A stretch of 64,000 bases of DNA from Lysinibacillus sp. 2017 (GTDB lineage: Bacteria; Bacillota; Bacilli; Bacillales_A; Planococcaceae): the NCBI RefSeq assembly GCF_003073375.1, contig NZ_CP029002.1, forward strand, positions 234,001-298,000, written 5' to 3'. This document shows positions 27,463-36,900 of this stretch, in pieces. Below the pieces are notes generated by a model. It worked only from the letters and a program-made list of their open reading frames with translations. It was not told the origin of the DNA and ran no database searches. A program made the translations under genes and the position numbers. Position 1 is the stretch's first letter, and every line of letters begins with the position of its first letter.

Positions 27463-28623
27463 TTAAATCGTCGCTGGCTTCTTCCAAATTAATGTTAACA
27501 GAACACCAAATACTAACACAATAGTAGCAAAATAATAGGGGTAATTTACATCGATATCAAATAGAATACCGCCAATAATTGGACCTAAAATATTCGCTAA
27601 ACTTGTAAACATTGAGTTCATCCCACCAACAAAGCCTTGTTCATTTCCCGCAATTTTTGATAGATAGCTTGTAACTGCAGGGCGGAATAGGTCAAAGCCG
27701 ATGAATACGAGACAAGTCACGAGTAAAATTGAAAAATAGGCATTAACATATGTCATTAAAAATACTAAAATGGCTGATAAGGCTAAACAGTAACGAATCA
27801 ATTTAATCTCGCCCCATTTTTGTGCAAGACGGTCAAATAATAAAACTTGTGCAAGCGCACCGATAATCGCACTACCTGTAATGACAATTGCAATATCTTT
27901 TGGTGTAAATCCGAATTTGTGATCAACAAATAAACTAAAGAATGATTCGAATGCCGCTAACCCGAATGATCCGACAAAAATCAAAATAAAAGCAATGAAA
28001 TACATCGGTTCAAAAACTCGCTTAAAGCCAGATTGTTGTTTAGGTGCATTTTCTGCATTTTCTTCGCTACGCTCAGGTTCACGTAGTAAAAGTATCGATA
28101 AAATTGCTGCTGTAATACCAAGTGCCCCTGCAAAATAGAAGGGGACACGTGTACCAAATTCCGCTAAGAAACCACCAATACCAGGTCCGATGATGAACCC
28201 TGTACTAATGGCAGCACTCATATAGCCAAGTGCTTTTGGACGAGTTTCCATCGTTGTAATATCTGCGATAAATGCGGTAACAGCAGGCATAATAAACGCG
28301 GCACTAATCCCACCTAGAATACGAGAAATAAATAACACTTCAATCGTTTTTCCCAAACCAAATAATAGTTCAGAAAAACCGAATATGAATAATCCAAGGA
28401 CAATCATAATTTTTCGTCCATATTTATCAACAGCTTTACCAGCAATTGGTGAAACGATTAATTGTGCAATAGCAAATGCCGCGGTCAAATAACCAACAAC
28501 TTTACCATTAATTTGTAATTCATTCATTAATGTTGGTAATACGGGAATAACTAACCCGATGCCTAAAAATGCAATGAATAAGTTTAGTAACAGTAAGCTT
28601 AATGTTACTTTATAGTCTCTCAT
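27463..28623 (-). CDS. MFS multidrug efflux transporter, Bmr/NorA-like
   Basis: 386 residues, 12 membrane segments. DHA1 family motif A-like GKAVDKYGRKIMIVLG and motif C-like GFIIGPGIGGFLAE are present. The sequence begins MRDYKVTLSLLLLNLFIAFL, as in Bmr/Blt/NorA proton-drug antiporters. GAGGGG 10 nt before ATG 28623 decides the start. It is preceded by a MerR-type promoter and a BmrR-like gene on the same strand, so drug-induced export is likely. Confidence 0.88.
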   Translation of the reverse strand: MRDYKVTLSLLLLNLFIAFLGIGLVIPVLPTLMNELQINGKVVGYLTAAFAIAQLIVSPIAGKAVDKYGRKIMIVLGLFIFGFSELLFGLGKTIEVLFISRILGGISAAFIMPAVTAFIADITTMETRPKALGYMSAAISTGFIIGPGIGGFLAEFGTRVPFYFAGALGITAAILSILLLREPERSEENAENAPKQQSGFKRVFEPMYFIAFILIFVGSFGLAAFESFFSLFVDHKFGFTPKDIAIVITGSAIIGALAQVLLFDRLAQKWGEIKLIRYCLALSAILVFLMTYVNAYFSILLVTCLVFIGFDLFRPAVTSYLSKIAGNEQGFVGGMNSMFTSLANILGPIIGGILFDIDVNYPYYFATIVLVFGVLLTLIWKKPATI

Positions 28624-28679
28624 TATTGAATTTCCCCTCAATCTTGTACGTTAGAAAATAAATTATACATGTACTCTCT

Positions 28680-28710
28680 AACATAAACCCTATAGTAACT
28701 ATAGAGTCAA
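28680..28710 (-). promoter_or_regulatory. MerR-type promoter and operator for the efflux gene
   Basis: On the minus strand TTGACT, a 19-bp spacer and TATGTT. The spacer carries the perfect inverted repeat CTATAGT-T-ACTATAG (28690-28704). A 19-bp spacer with a central palindrome is the hallmark of MerR-family activation. Confidence 0.8.
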
Positions 28711-28743
28711 TGCATTTACCAAATTATTATTGTCATAAAGTGG

Positions 28744-29577
28744 CTAAAGTAGTTGCACCTTTAATTCTACGATGAATTCATCGTCTTCATTAGGTGAATA
28801 ATTTTGTGGCATAAAAATTTCATAAACGACTGGCTCGGCATGTAACTGATTTTCTTCTATATAATGCTGAAGCTTTTGATACTGTAAAAAATATGAATCT
28901 CGCTCAAAAATAAACGCAATGCAAACGTAGCGTCCAGCAGGAATCGTCTGTACTTCCATGTCAGGTGTTAGGTGCGTAATATAGCGATCTGTTAAAAGTG
29001 GGGTGAAAATATGACTATAATTCAAATCGTATAGTGTAGCGTATTCTTTCAATGGATAAATGCAGCCATAACGGTTACTTAAAAAGCTATTTTCAATTTC
29101 TAATGTTTTCATTAAGGAGCTGTAATATGTATTTGGAATATAGTAGGGGGTAAGCTCCCTTGTTTTAATCGATAAAATACGAACTTCTTCTTCATATTTA
29201 GTGTATACCGTGTCCATCACATTAATCGCAAGTTGTTCTTCCATTTGTTTTTTCGTTTTAAATAAAGTTTGTTGAATATGATAAAGCTGATTAATACGCG
29301 CTTCGATGACATCTTCTTGCTGCTGTAAAAAGTCGAGCAACTCAGAAGGGGTAAATTGTTGCGCAGCTTTAATTTTATCTAAAGAGGTACCAAGGAATTT
29401 GAGTGATTTAATAATATCTAAATAATAAAGTTGAGATTCTTTATAATAGCGATAATTGGTTTTTGGATCGACATGTGAAGGCTTGAATAGACTTATTTGA
29501 TCGTAATAGCGTAATGTTTGAATTGAAATATTCGTCAGTTTTGCGACCTCACCAATAGAATAATATTTTTCTTCCAT
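28744..29577 (-). CDS. MerR-family regulator, BmrR-like
   Basis: 277 residues. N-terminal MerR winged helix (EEKYYSIGEVAKLTNISIQT, LRYYDQISLFKPS) is followed by a dimerisation coiled coil (about 80-120) and a C-terminal GyrI/BmrR-type ligand domain that binds lipophilic cations in relatives. It lies just upstream of the efflux gene with a palindromic 19-bp-spacer promoter between them, so it probably activates that gene. ATG 29577. Confidence 0.9.
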   Translation of the reverse strand: MEEKYYSIGEVAKLTNISIQTLRYYDQISLFKPSHVDPKTNYRYYKESQLYYLDIIKSLKFLGTSLDKIKAAQQFTPSELLDFLQQQEDVIEARINQLYHIQQTLFKTKKQMEEQLAINVMDTVYTKYEEEVRILSIKTRELTPYYIPNTYYSSLMKTLEIENSFLSNRYGCIYPLKEYATLYDLNYSHIFTPLLTDRYITHLTPDMEVQTIPAGRYVCIAFIFERDSYFLQYQKLQHYIEENQLHAEPVVYEIFMPQNYSPNEDDEFIVELKVQLL

Positions 29578-29647
29578 AAGAACCGTAAGCTCCTTTATCT
29601 CTGAATCGTTATGACTATCGTAGCATTAAAGCATGTGTAACATAAAA

Positions 29648-29680
29648 AAATCACGCCACTTTTTGAGGGTGACGTGATTT
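29648..29680 (-). terminator. Terminator of the YbfB-like MFS gene
   Basis: AAATCACG...CAC / GTG...CGTGATTT stem with a long U-run on the minus strand. Confidence 0.8.
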
Positions 29681-29685
29681 TAAAA

Positions 29686-30870
29686 TTATTGAACAGCCTC
29701 TTTTACTGCATGGGCAGTGCTTCTTTTGTTATAGGAATAGCCAAATAGTAAAATAACGAGTGCTATGGTAACGGTACTTCCTGCAAAAAGAAGAGGGGCT
29801 TTAAATGACGCAAAATGTGTTTCTAAGCGACTGGCAATAATCGGCCCAATAATTTGTCCAAGCGCATAAAATGTTGTCAGCATAGAGACAATAGAGGCAC
29901 TTTGCTTCGGAAATAGCTGGCGTCCATAGCTTGTGGACATCGTAACGAGTCCAACAAATGTAAAGCCAAACAAGCATGCGGATAAAAGGACACTCCAAAT
30001 ACTTTGCGAGAATACCGGTAGTAAAATACCGAAAATTTGAAGTGTGTAGGCGAGCGTCATCATCGAAATCGTCGAAAATCGTGACATGAGTCTCATCCAT
30101 AAAGGTGCAGAAGGGAGGGCAGCCAAGCCGACAAACACCCAACTATATCCAGCAAAATCGCGCAATGCTTCAATATTGTAAATAATATCGACTAAAAAGG
30201 TACCAGTTATGATATAGCCAAGTCCTTCTAAACCGTACGCAATGATGAGCCACGGCATAAAGCCACGCCAAATAGTCGTATCAGCAGTTTTTGGTATTTT
30301 GTCACTGTTGTGTACTTGAATAGTACGCCAAAGAAAAAGCGTTGTAAAAAAGAAAAAAAGTGAGATAAGGCTAAGTCCAAGCCACGTCCCTTGCCACGCA
30401 TAACGCAGTTCAAAATAAGGAACGACAAGTCCAGAAATCGCGATACCAAGTCCGATGCCACTAAAAACGTATCCACCAAAACGCGTTAATAAATGCGCGG
30501 CTAAGTAATCCATGACAATACTCGACGTTAACACGAAAATAAAGCCACCTGTTAAACCTGCAAGAAAGCGTAATAATATCCAAATGCTATAAGAATCAAT
30601 GATACCCATTAAAAAAATGGATGTAATGTTTATAAGTACATTAATAAGAAGAAATGCCTTTTTCGAAGTAAAAATAAAACCGGCGCCCAATGCACCAAGA
30701 AAGTAACCAATATAGTTACTCGAGGCAAGTAGGCCACCTTGCGTGAAGCTTAAGTTTTCATCAATGCGCATAAATGGTAAGATCGGCGTAAATGCAAAGC
30801 GACTAATGCCCATTGCAATTACTAATAAGAAAATGCCACCAAAAATAACCCCAGCATGTTGTCGATTCAT
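29686..30870 (-). CDS. YbfB/YjiJ family MFS transporter
   Basis: 394 residues, about 12 membrane segments. The start (GVIFGGIFLLVIAMGISRFA, then FTPILPFM) and the paired FGGYVFSGIGLGIAISG segment are typical of the YbfB/YjiJ MFS group. The substrate is unknown. AGGGGGAAAATAG precedes ATG 30870. It is a single gene between two terminators, on the same strand as its neighbours but with no shared transcript evident. Confidence 0.82.
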   Translation of the reverse strand: MNRQHAGVIFGGIFLLVIAMGISRFAFTPILPFMRIDENLSFTQGGLLASSNYIGYFLGALGAGFIFTSKKAFLLINVLINITSIFLMGIIDSYSIWILLRFLAGLTGGFIFVLTSSIVMDYLAAHLLTRFGGYVFSGIGLGIAISGLVVPYFELRYAWQGTWLGLSLISLFFFFTTLFLWRTIQVHNSDKIPKTADTTIWRGFMPWLIIAYGLEGLGYIITGTFLVDIIYNIEALRDFAGYSWVFVGLAALPSAPLWMRLMSRFSTISMMTLAYTLQIFGILLPVFSQSIWSVLLSACLFGFTFVGLVTMSTSYGRQLFPKQSASIVSMLTTFYALGQIIGPIIASRLETHFASFKAPLLFAGSTVTIALVILLFGYSYNKRSTAHAVKEAVQ

Positions 30871-30984
30871 CTATTTTCCCCCTGAAAAAAAGCGCTCTTT
30901 CATCCGATTGTATCATTATGGAAAATAAGAATAATAGAGTTTATTTTTGTATAGGATAGAAAAATCACCATAGACACGAACAAA

Positions 30985-31019
30985 AAAGCAAGCTATGCCC
31001 CTTTAACATAGCTTGCTTT
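30985..31019 (-). terminator. Terminator of the OFA-type MFS gene
   Basis: Perfect 13-bp stem AAAGCAAGCTATG / CATAGCTTGCTTT with TTTTTTG on the minus strand. Confidence 0.9.
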
Positions 31020-31032
31020 CTATAAGAACCCC

Positions 31033-32307
31033 TTATGAATGAACCGGTGTTGCATGATCTCCCGATTGCTTTGTTTTTTCTTGATTGTGTACGTTTTGTT
31101 TTTTCATTTTGTTCACTGTTGAACGAAGTAATAATGAAATACAGAACGAAATCGCAATTAAGAAGCTGAATACATAGAACACTGGAGTGTAGCTATTTGT
31201 CGCTTCATGAATTGTTGAAACGATAATTGGACCGAAAATACCACCAAGTGACCAAGTTGTTAATAAGTACCCGTGAATTACGCCAAGTTGTTTCGTACCG
31301 AATAAATCACTCGCAAACGCTGGTAAGTTTGAGAATCCTCCACCATAGCAACTAACAACTAAGAAAATAAATAGTTGGAAGATGATGACGTTTGTTGTAA
31401 ATGGTAGTGTTAAAAAGGCAATTAATTGAATCGTAAAGAAAATAACGAATACATTTGAGCGTCCAATGTAATCGGATGCAGCTGCCCAAATAAGACGACC
31501 ACCACCATTAAATAGGCCCATTAAGCCGACCATTGCTGCAGCACCTGCAACCGATAAACCTACAACTTCTTGGGCCATTGGTGAAGCAACTGAAATCATC
31601 ATTAAACCAGAAGTAACATTAATAAGATGTATAGCCCAAAGCATCCAAAATTGTTTTGTGCGAACCGCTTCACGTGCTGACATTTGTGCGATTTCTTGTG
31701 TCTTTACTTTGCTTGATGAGACTGCTTCTTCCACATCACCTGGTTTAGGTGGTGCGATATAAAGTGCACCAAGAATCATTAATACGAAGTAGCTAATTCC
31801 TAAAATAAAGTACGTATTATCAATTCCGACATTTTCCATTAATCTTGCGGCAACAGGTGCAGTAATTAATGCCCCTGAACCAAAGCCAAGAACGGCCATC
31901 CCTGTCGCTAACCCACGACGATTTGGGAACCATTTAACAAGTGTTGAAACAGGAGCGATATAACCAATCCCCATCCCAAGACCGCTGAGTAATCCATATG
32001 TTAACCAATATAAAACGACTGAATCCATTGCGATGGCAACCCCTGCGCCACCTTGACCTAAACCGAATAATACGGCTGCAACCATTGCTGCTTTTCGAGG
32101 TCCTAACTTTTCAACTGTACTGCCGAATAATGCTGCAGAAAAACCTGCTAAGCCCATCATAATAGTAAAGGCTATTGTAATTTGTGAAGTTTCCCATCCA
32201 AGCTCTGTTGCAATTGGATTTTTATACACGCTGTATGCATAAGCACCACCGATTGAAAGGTGGATAGCAATAGCGGATGCGGCGATTAGCCAACGATTCT
32301 TTTTCAT
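31033..32307 (-). CDS. OFA-family MFS antiporter (oxalate/formate or lactate type)
   Basis: 424 residues, 12 membrane segments. N-terminus KKNRWLIAASAIAIHLSIGG, then AYAYSVYKNPIA and the GIGYIAPVSTLVKWFPNRRG segment are diagnostic of the OFA (oxalate:formate antiporter) family. Members carry monocarboxylates such as oxalate, formate or lactate. The C-terminus is polar and His-rich. A perfect CcpA-type cre lies 222 bp upstream, suggesting carbon control. Confidence 0.85.
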   Translation of the reverse strand: MKKNRWLIAASAIAIHLSIGGAYAYSVYKNPIATELGWETSQITIAFTIMMGLAGFSAALFGSTVEKLGPRKAAMVAAVLFGLGQGGAGVAIAMDSVVLYWLTYGLLSGLGMGIGYIAPVSTLVKWFPNRRGLATGMAVLGFGSGALITAPVAARLMENVGIDNTYFILGISYFVLMILGALYIAPPKPGDVEEAVSSSKVKTQEIAQMSAREAVRTKQFWMLWAIHLINVTSGLMMISVASPMAQEVVGLSVAGAAAMVGLMGLFNGGGRLIWAAASDYIGRSNVFVIFFTIQLIAFLTLPFTTNVIIFQLFIFLVVSCYGGGFSNLPAFASDLFGTKQLGVIHGYLLTTWSLGGIFGPIIVSTIHEATNSYTPVFYVFSFLIAISFCISLLLRSTVNKMKKQNVHNQEKTKQSGDHATPVHS

Positions 32308-33123
32308 AATATTTCCCCCTCACACAGTATAATTATCGACGATACGATAATTTTCTCTCTCAAGTAGATGTGTCAAAACTATGAACGCCTATGACAATAA
32401 CTTAACATCAATTTATTATGTTATGCAAGTGAAATTTCGAAAATAAGTTATGTCGAAAAAACATATATTTCTTTCTCTGAGACAAAAAATCCTACTTGAA
32501 GTTTGATTTTTATCATAGATAAATCCGTTGAAAACGCTGTCACAGCAAGGTTTTTTGTGATTTTTCTGAGAAAATTTTTAGTATATAACAATAAAATGAT
32601 AGGGATTTTAATTTATTGTGAAAACAATAAAATATTCTACTTGAATAATAAAATATTCTATTTTTTACGTAAAATCTTTTTATTTTTCTCTTTTTCTATT
32701 ATCGTGTTAATACTATTTCAGCAATAATATAACAGTTATTAGTACACGATGATTAATGCTTAAAAAGCTTTATGCATTGGGAATTCAATGTTTTTAAGGG
32801 GATTAAGCAAAAAACGGTTCTGAATTTATGAAGCTCAGTAAAAAAGACGCAACTGTTTATAACAGTTTAAATAAAATGGTTATTTTGTAATTTCGATAGC
32901 AAATAATGATTAACATAGAAATATTTTTTCGTTTAGATTGTTCTAAATAGGAATAAAATTCAAATAATTTTAGGGCGATCCGTGTGTTTTTTACGAGAAA
33001 TCATCCGTTTTTTTGTGTGAATAAATATGCTTGGATAAACGAAACGGTAAATTGAAGTTTTGTTTGACGGGGTGTTCAGTATTCTATAAAGTCAAAATAA
33101 TGATAGAAAAAGGAGGGGTACTT
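32308..33123. other. Long AT-rich intergenic region
   Basis: No credible gene. It contains the cre-like site at 32529 and two direct copies of ATAAAATATTCTA near 32626-32660. The 74-codon frame at 32503-32727 lacks a ribosome site and is low-complexity Ile/Phe/Asn. No structured RNA recognised. Confidence 0.5.
32529..32542. promoter_or_regulatory. Catabolite response element (cre)
   Basis: TGAAAACGCTGTCA matches the CcpA cre consensus TGWAANCGNTNWCA at every defined position. It lies upstream of the OFA-type MFS gene, which is transcribed away to the left. Confidence 0.6.
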
Positions 33124-33735
33124 ATGCAACAAATTGATCCACAGCAGTTATCTGAACGAGAAAATTATAAATTTTTGATTGGGTCGATTATTCCAAGACC
33201 AATTGCTTTCATTACATCGATGTCCGAAGAGGGTGATGTCAATGCAGCGCCGTTTAGCTTCTTTAATATTGTGTCATCCAATCCGCCGATGATTTCAGTA
33301 AGTATTCAGCGAAAGAAAGGGCAAATGAAAGATACAGCGCGAAATATTCGGGCCAACAAGCAATTTGTTGTGCATATTGTCGATACGGAAAATGTTGAGA
33401 AAGTAAATGAAACAGCTGCAAATTTACCTCCAGAGGAAAGCGAAGTGGAACGCGCTAGCTTAACATTAGTAGAAAGTATGAAAATTGGTGTGCCAGGTGT
33501 GAAAGAAGCGAAAGTGCGTTTTGAATGTGAACTTGAAACAGTACTTGAACTTGGAGGAAATAATGAAAATCCAGGTTGTGACCTTATCATTGCGAAAGTA
33601 AAGTATTATCATATAGAAGAAAGTATTTATAAGGATGGTCGAATTGATCCAAATGCGTTAGCGCCAATCAGTCGTTTAGCAGGTAATGATTACGCAAAAA
33701 TTGGGGAACATTTTACGATTGAACGTCCGTTATAA
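33124..33735 (+). CDS. Flavin reductase-like (FMN-binding split barrel) protein
   Basis: 203 residues of the flavin reductase/DIM6-NTAB fold. FLIGSIIPRPIAFITSMSEE and NAAPFSFFNIVSSNPPMISV bind FMN in relatives. It probably reduces or binds FMN for a partner or reduces small substrates. ATG 33124 is chosen because AAGGAGGGG ends 6 nt upstream; the longer frame from 33031 has no site. It is the first of three closely spaced genes. Confidence 0.85.
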   Translation: MQQIDPQQLSERENYKFLIGSIIPRPIAFITSMSEEGDVNAAPFSFFNIVSSNPPMISVSIQRKKGQMKDTARNIRANKQFVVHIVDTENVEKVNETAANLPPEESEVERASLTLVESMKIGVPGVKEAKVRFECELETVLELGGNNENPGCDLIIAKVKYYHIEESIYKDGRIDPNALAPISRLAGNDYAKIGEHFTIERPL

Positions 33736-33751
33736 AATAGGAGGAACTAAT

Positions 33752-34864
33752 ATGCTACAGATTAAATCCATTGAATTATTTAATATCGAATTACCATTAA
33801 TTGAACCGTTTATCGTCAGTTATGGGACATATCCGAATATGCCGTCGATTATCGTGAAAATGACGACAGCGTGCGGACTTATTGGCTGGGGTGAAGCAGT
33901 TCCAGATGAGCATGTAACCGGAGAAACATTAGAAGGCACATATGCCGTATTAAAACATACATTAGCACCAGCGATGATTGGTGAAAATCCAATGAACTTT
34001 GAAAAAATCCACTCAAAAATGGATGCACTTATTTATAGCGCACCTGCTGCAAAAGCCGCGATTGATATTGCATGCTTTGATGTTGTTGGAAAAAAATTAG
34101 GCGTACCTGCATACCAATTAACAGGTGGTCGCTACCACGAGAAATTCCCGATTACCCATGTATTAAGTATAGGGACGCCAGAAAAAATGGCCAATGAGGC
34201 AGCAGAGCGCGTTGATATGGGCTATAACTCATTTAAAATGAAGGTCGGTCGTGACGTTCAAAGTGATGTGGCACGTATTCAAGCGGTGCGCGAACGTGTT
34301 GGAAACAAAATCGCCATTCGCGTAGATGTAAACCAAGGCTGGGTAAACAGTTCAACAACGATGCAGGCAGTACGTGCATTAGAACAGTTAAACATTGATT
34401 GGCTAGAGCAACCTGTTCGTGCAGATGATATTGACGGGATGGTAGAAATTAAAGCAAAAACATCGATTCCTGTCATGATTGATGAAGGCTTACGTGGTGT
34501 GCGTGAAATGCGTGAAATTATCGCAAAACGTGCAGCGGATAAAGTGAATATTAAACTGATGAAGTGCGGTGGTATTTACCCTGCAATGAAGTTAGCACAT
34601 ATGGCAGAAATGGCCGGTATGGAATGTCAAATCGGTTCAATGGTTGAATCTTCTGTTGGTTCAGCTGCTGGTTTCCATGTAGCATTCTCCAACAAATCAT
34701 TCACAAGTGTAGAACTAACAGGACCACTTAAATTTTCTAAAGACATCGGAAACCTTCATTATGATGTACCATTTATTCAGTTAACAGAACGCCCAGGCCT
34801 CGGTGTTGATGTGGACGAAGCAATTTTAGCTGAGTTAACACGTGAACAATGTGTGGTGCATTAA
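33752..34864 (+). CDS. Enolase-superfamily enzyme (muconate cycloisomerase / dipeptide epimerase group)
   Basis: 370 residues. The N-terminal capping domain is followed by a barrel with the MLE-subgroup catalytic set: Lys162-x-Lys164 (SFKMKVGRD), metal ligands Asp192 (IRVDVNQGW), Glu219 (WLEQPV) and Asp244 (PVMIDEG), and a further Lys near 268. Relatives are L-Ala-D/L-Glu epimerases, N-succinylamino acid racemases and o-succinylbenzoate synthases. The substrate is not determined; the GNAT gene next door would fit N-acyl amino acid racemisation (inference). AGGAGGAA before ATG 33752. Confidence 0.85.
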   Translation: MLQIKSIELFNIELPLIEPFIVSYGTYPNMPSIIVKMTTACGLIGWGEAVPDEHVTGETLEGTYAVLKHTLAPAMIGENPMNFEKIHSKMDALIYSAPAAKAAIDIACFDVVGKKLGVPAYQLTGGRYHEKFPITHVLSIGTPEKMANEAAERVDMGYNSFKMKVGRDVQSDVARIQAVRERVGNKIAIRVDVNQGWVNSSTTMQAVRALEQLNIDWLEQPVRADDIDGMVEIKAKTSIPVMIDEGLRGVREMREIIAKRAADKVNIKLMKCGGIYPAMKLAHMAEMAGMECQIGSMVESSVGSAAGFHVAFSNKSFTSVELTGPLKFSKDIGNLHYDVPFIQLTERPGLGVDVDEAILAELTREQCVVH

Positions 34865-35542
34865 ATGATTACTTCTGGATTTTTAGGGAATACGCCGTAT
34901 GAAGTTTACGTACTTAATGAAACCCATATCCCTCAGCTCAAGACATTGCAACTGGAGGTTGTGAATGCATTAGAAAATAAAGCAACCTTGCAGCCACTTG
35001 ATGAAGAAGAATTGAGTTTTATTTTAAACGGTAATGGTGTGATGATTGGCGTTTTTATCGAAGGAAAATTAATCGCATTCCGTGCTTTGTTAGAACCGGA
35101 AATTAATGAGGAACATTTAGGCTATGATATCGGACTAACAACAGAAGAAGAGCTAAAAAAAGTGTTATACCAAGAAATTTCAAATGTGCATCCCGATTTC
35201 CGTGGATTTGGTCTGCAGCGTACTATGGCCGATATCATCATGCAGCAAATCGATTCAACGATGTTTTCTATTGTTTGTGCAACGGTCATGCCAGGTAATA
35301 TTGCCAGCTTAAAAGATAAGTTTTCACAAGGAATGTATGTCGTAAATTTAAAGTTAAAATACGGTGGGAAATTACGCTATGTCTTTATGAAGTCATTACA
35401 ACAAGAAGTAAAAAAATGGTCTGAGGAAAAATTCGTCCCAATGAATGATACAGAAGGACAGCAAAAACTTTTAAAACAAGGTTTTGTAGGACTTTCGATG
35501 AAAAAAGACGATAAAGATTGGCTCGTACAATATGTAAAATAG
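34865..35542 (+). CDS. GNAT-family acetyltransferase
   Basis: 225 residues. The acyl-CoA binding region is visible around residues 100-130 (NVHPDFRGFGLQRTMADIIM). It starts at ATG 34865 directly after the stop of the enolase-superfamily gene, implying translational coupling. Relatives acetylate amino acids, amines or peptides. With the enolase-family racemase and a flavin reductase it forms a small operon ended by a terminator at 35551. Confidence 0.8.
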   Translation: MITSGFLGNTPYEVYVLNETHIPQLKTLQLEVVNALENKATLQPLDEEELSFILNGNGVMIGVFIEGKLIAFRALLEPEINEEHLGYDIGLTTEEELKKVLYQEISNVHPDFRGFGLQRTMADIIMQQIDSTMFSIVCATVMPGNIASLKDKFSQGMYVVNLKLKYGGKLRYVFMKSLQQEVKKWSEEKFVPMNDTEGQQKLLKQGFVGLSMKKDDKDWLVQYVK

Positions 35543-35550
35543 GCACAAAA

Positions 35551-35592
35551 AAAGGATGTGGCAATCGTGTTTAGCGTTTTGCCACATCCTTT
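35551..35592. terminator. Terminator after the GNAT gene
   Basis: Perfect AAAGGATGTGGCAA / TTGCCACATCCTTT stem. Confidence 0.88.
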
Positions 35593-35633
35593 ATCGATTT
35601 ACTGGATTCCATTTTTCCTATAAACTCCTTTAA

Positions 35634-35741
35634 CTAAATGTCATTGTCATCAAAACTGTCTAAATCGAAGAAATCACTGTCATCTTCGTATAAGTAAGAT
35701 ACATCATTTTCATCCGTTGTTAAGTAAGTGTAGTTTATCAT
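35634..35741 (-). CDS. Very small acidic protein (35 residues)
   Basis: ATG 35741 follows AAAAAGGAG with 10-nt spacing, the best ribosome site in the area. The frame encodes MINYTYLTTDENDVSY then a tail ending DSFDDNDI; 12 of 35 residues are Asp or Glu. No transmembrane segment and no known family. It is convergent with the GNAT operon. Too short for ordinary gene finders, but the start signal is strong. Confidence 0.5.
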   Translation of the reverse strand: MINYTYLTTDENDVSYLYEDDSDFFDLDSFDDNDI

Positions 35742-36080
35742 TTTGTATCAGCTCCTTTTTATGATTATACAATAGTCAGAAAATTTAGTAAAGAATTAAA
35801 CTTAAATAAAAAGTGAATGAAAATTCATGAAAACGCTTCATAATGGGGTTTATAGCCATTGGTTGCGTTTGCAAAATACTTGAAAGAAACCTTTTGATAG
35901 TGTTTCTATACAGGTTTTTATGCATGATTTTAGTGAGATATTAGAGGGCTTTTAATTTATATTCGAAAAGCATGTGGGTACACCGAGTTCTTATAATTCA
36001 AAGTGAATGCCAGTATTTTCTATTTAATGTTAAAATATTGTATATAAATCGATGGTTTAACTGTAAAGGAGTAGAGAATA
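35742..36080. other. AT-rich intergenic region before the SDR gene
   Basis: Nothing recognisable beyond the ribosome site AAAGGAG at 36065-36071. A TGAAAACGCTTCA sequence at 35828 resembles a cre with one base missing. Confidence 0.4.
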
Positions 36081-36812
36081 ATGCGTTTAGAAAACAAGGT
36101 AGCGATTATTACAGGTGGGGCGAGTGGGATTGGACTGGCTGCGGTAAAACGTTTTGTGGCTGAAGGGGCGAAAATTGCCATTGTTGATTATGACAAAGAA
36201 GCTGGGGGAAAAGTGGCTGCCTCTTTTGGCGAGCATGTCGCTTTTTTTGAAGTGGATGTATCGAAATTACAGCAAGTAAAACAAATGGCCGCGGATGTTT
36301 TTGAAAAGTTCGGTAAAATCGATATTTTAATTAATAATGCAGGCATTACGCGTGATGCGACGTTATTGAAGATGACTGAGGAAGATTTTGAAAAAGTCGT
36401 ACAAATTAATTTGAACGGTGTATTTTATTGTACGCAGGCAGTGACACCCTATTTGATCGAGCAAAAGTGCGGAAGAATTATTAGTACGTCTTCGGTCAGT
36501 GCCGAACGTGGAAATTTTGGACAGACAAACTATACCGCAACAAAAGCAGCTATTATTGGCATGACAAAAACTTGGGCAAAAGAGCTAGGACGAAAAGGGA
36601 TTACGGTCAATGCAGTGGCACCAGGGTTCATAGCAACAGAAATGGTTGAATCTGTGCCGAGTGAAATTTCAGGACTCGTACAAACTATTACAAGCATGCA
36701 GCGAATTGGCAGTCCGGATGATGTAGCAAATGCCTACTTATTTTTAGCGTCAGATGAAGCGAGTTATATTACAGGACACGTGCTTCATGTAGATGGCGGG
36801 ATTATGATGTAG
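36081..36812 (+). CDS. SDR oxidoreductase, FabG/PhaB-like
   Basis: 243 residues. Classical short-chain dehydrogenase: NADP(H) motif TGGASGIG (11-18), NNAG (85-88), catalytic Ser near 138, Tyr151 and Lys155 (YTATK). Closest in style to 3-oxoacyl-ACP or acetoacetyl-CoA reductases (VAPGFIATEMVESVP). No fatty-acid or PHB genes adjoin, so the physiological substrate is open. AAAGGAG before ATG 36081. Single gene with a terminator shared with the convergent kinase. Confidence 0.88.
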   Translation: MRLENKVAIITGGASGIGLAAVKRFVAEGAKIAIVDYDKEAGGKVAASFGEHVAFFEVDVSKLQQVKQMAADVFEKFGKIDILINNAGITRDATLLKMTEEDFEKVVQINLNGVFYCTQAVTPYLIEQKCGRIISTSSVSAERGNFGQTNYTATKAAIIGMTKTWAKELGRKGITVNAVAPGFIATEMVESVPSEISGLVQTITSMQRIGSPDDVANAYLFLASDEASYITGHVLHVDGGIMM

Positions 36813-36857
36813 TGGCGGTGAAAGTGGTATAAGAATAAATCATTAAGTTAAAAACCG

Positions 36858-36898
36858 GGCGTGAACTATTGACATAGACTCAATGGTTCACGCCTTTT
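36858..36898. terminator. Bidirectional terminator between SDR and PfkB genes
   Basis: GGCGTGAAC / GTTCACGCC with inner ATTG / CAAT, followed by TTTT. Confidence 0.85.
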
Positions 36899-36900
36899 AG

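Noticed and set aside
32503-32727. 74-codon frame in the long AT-rich gap
   Set aside because: Low-complexity Ile/Phe/Asn composition, internal direct repeats and no ribosome site.
35828-35841. cre-like TGAAAACGCTTCA upstream of the SDR gene
   Set aside because: One base short of the consensus spacing, so the second half-site is out of register.
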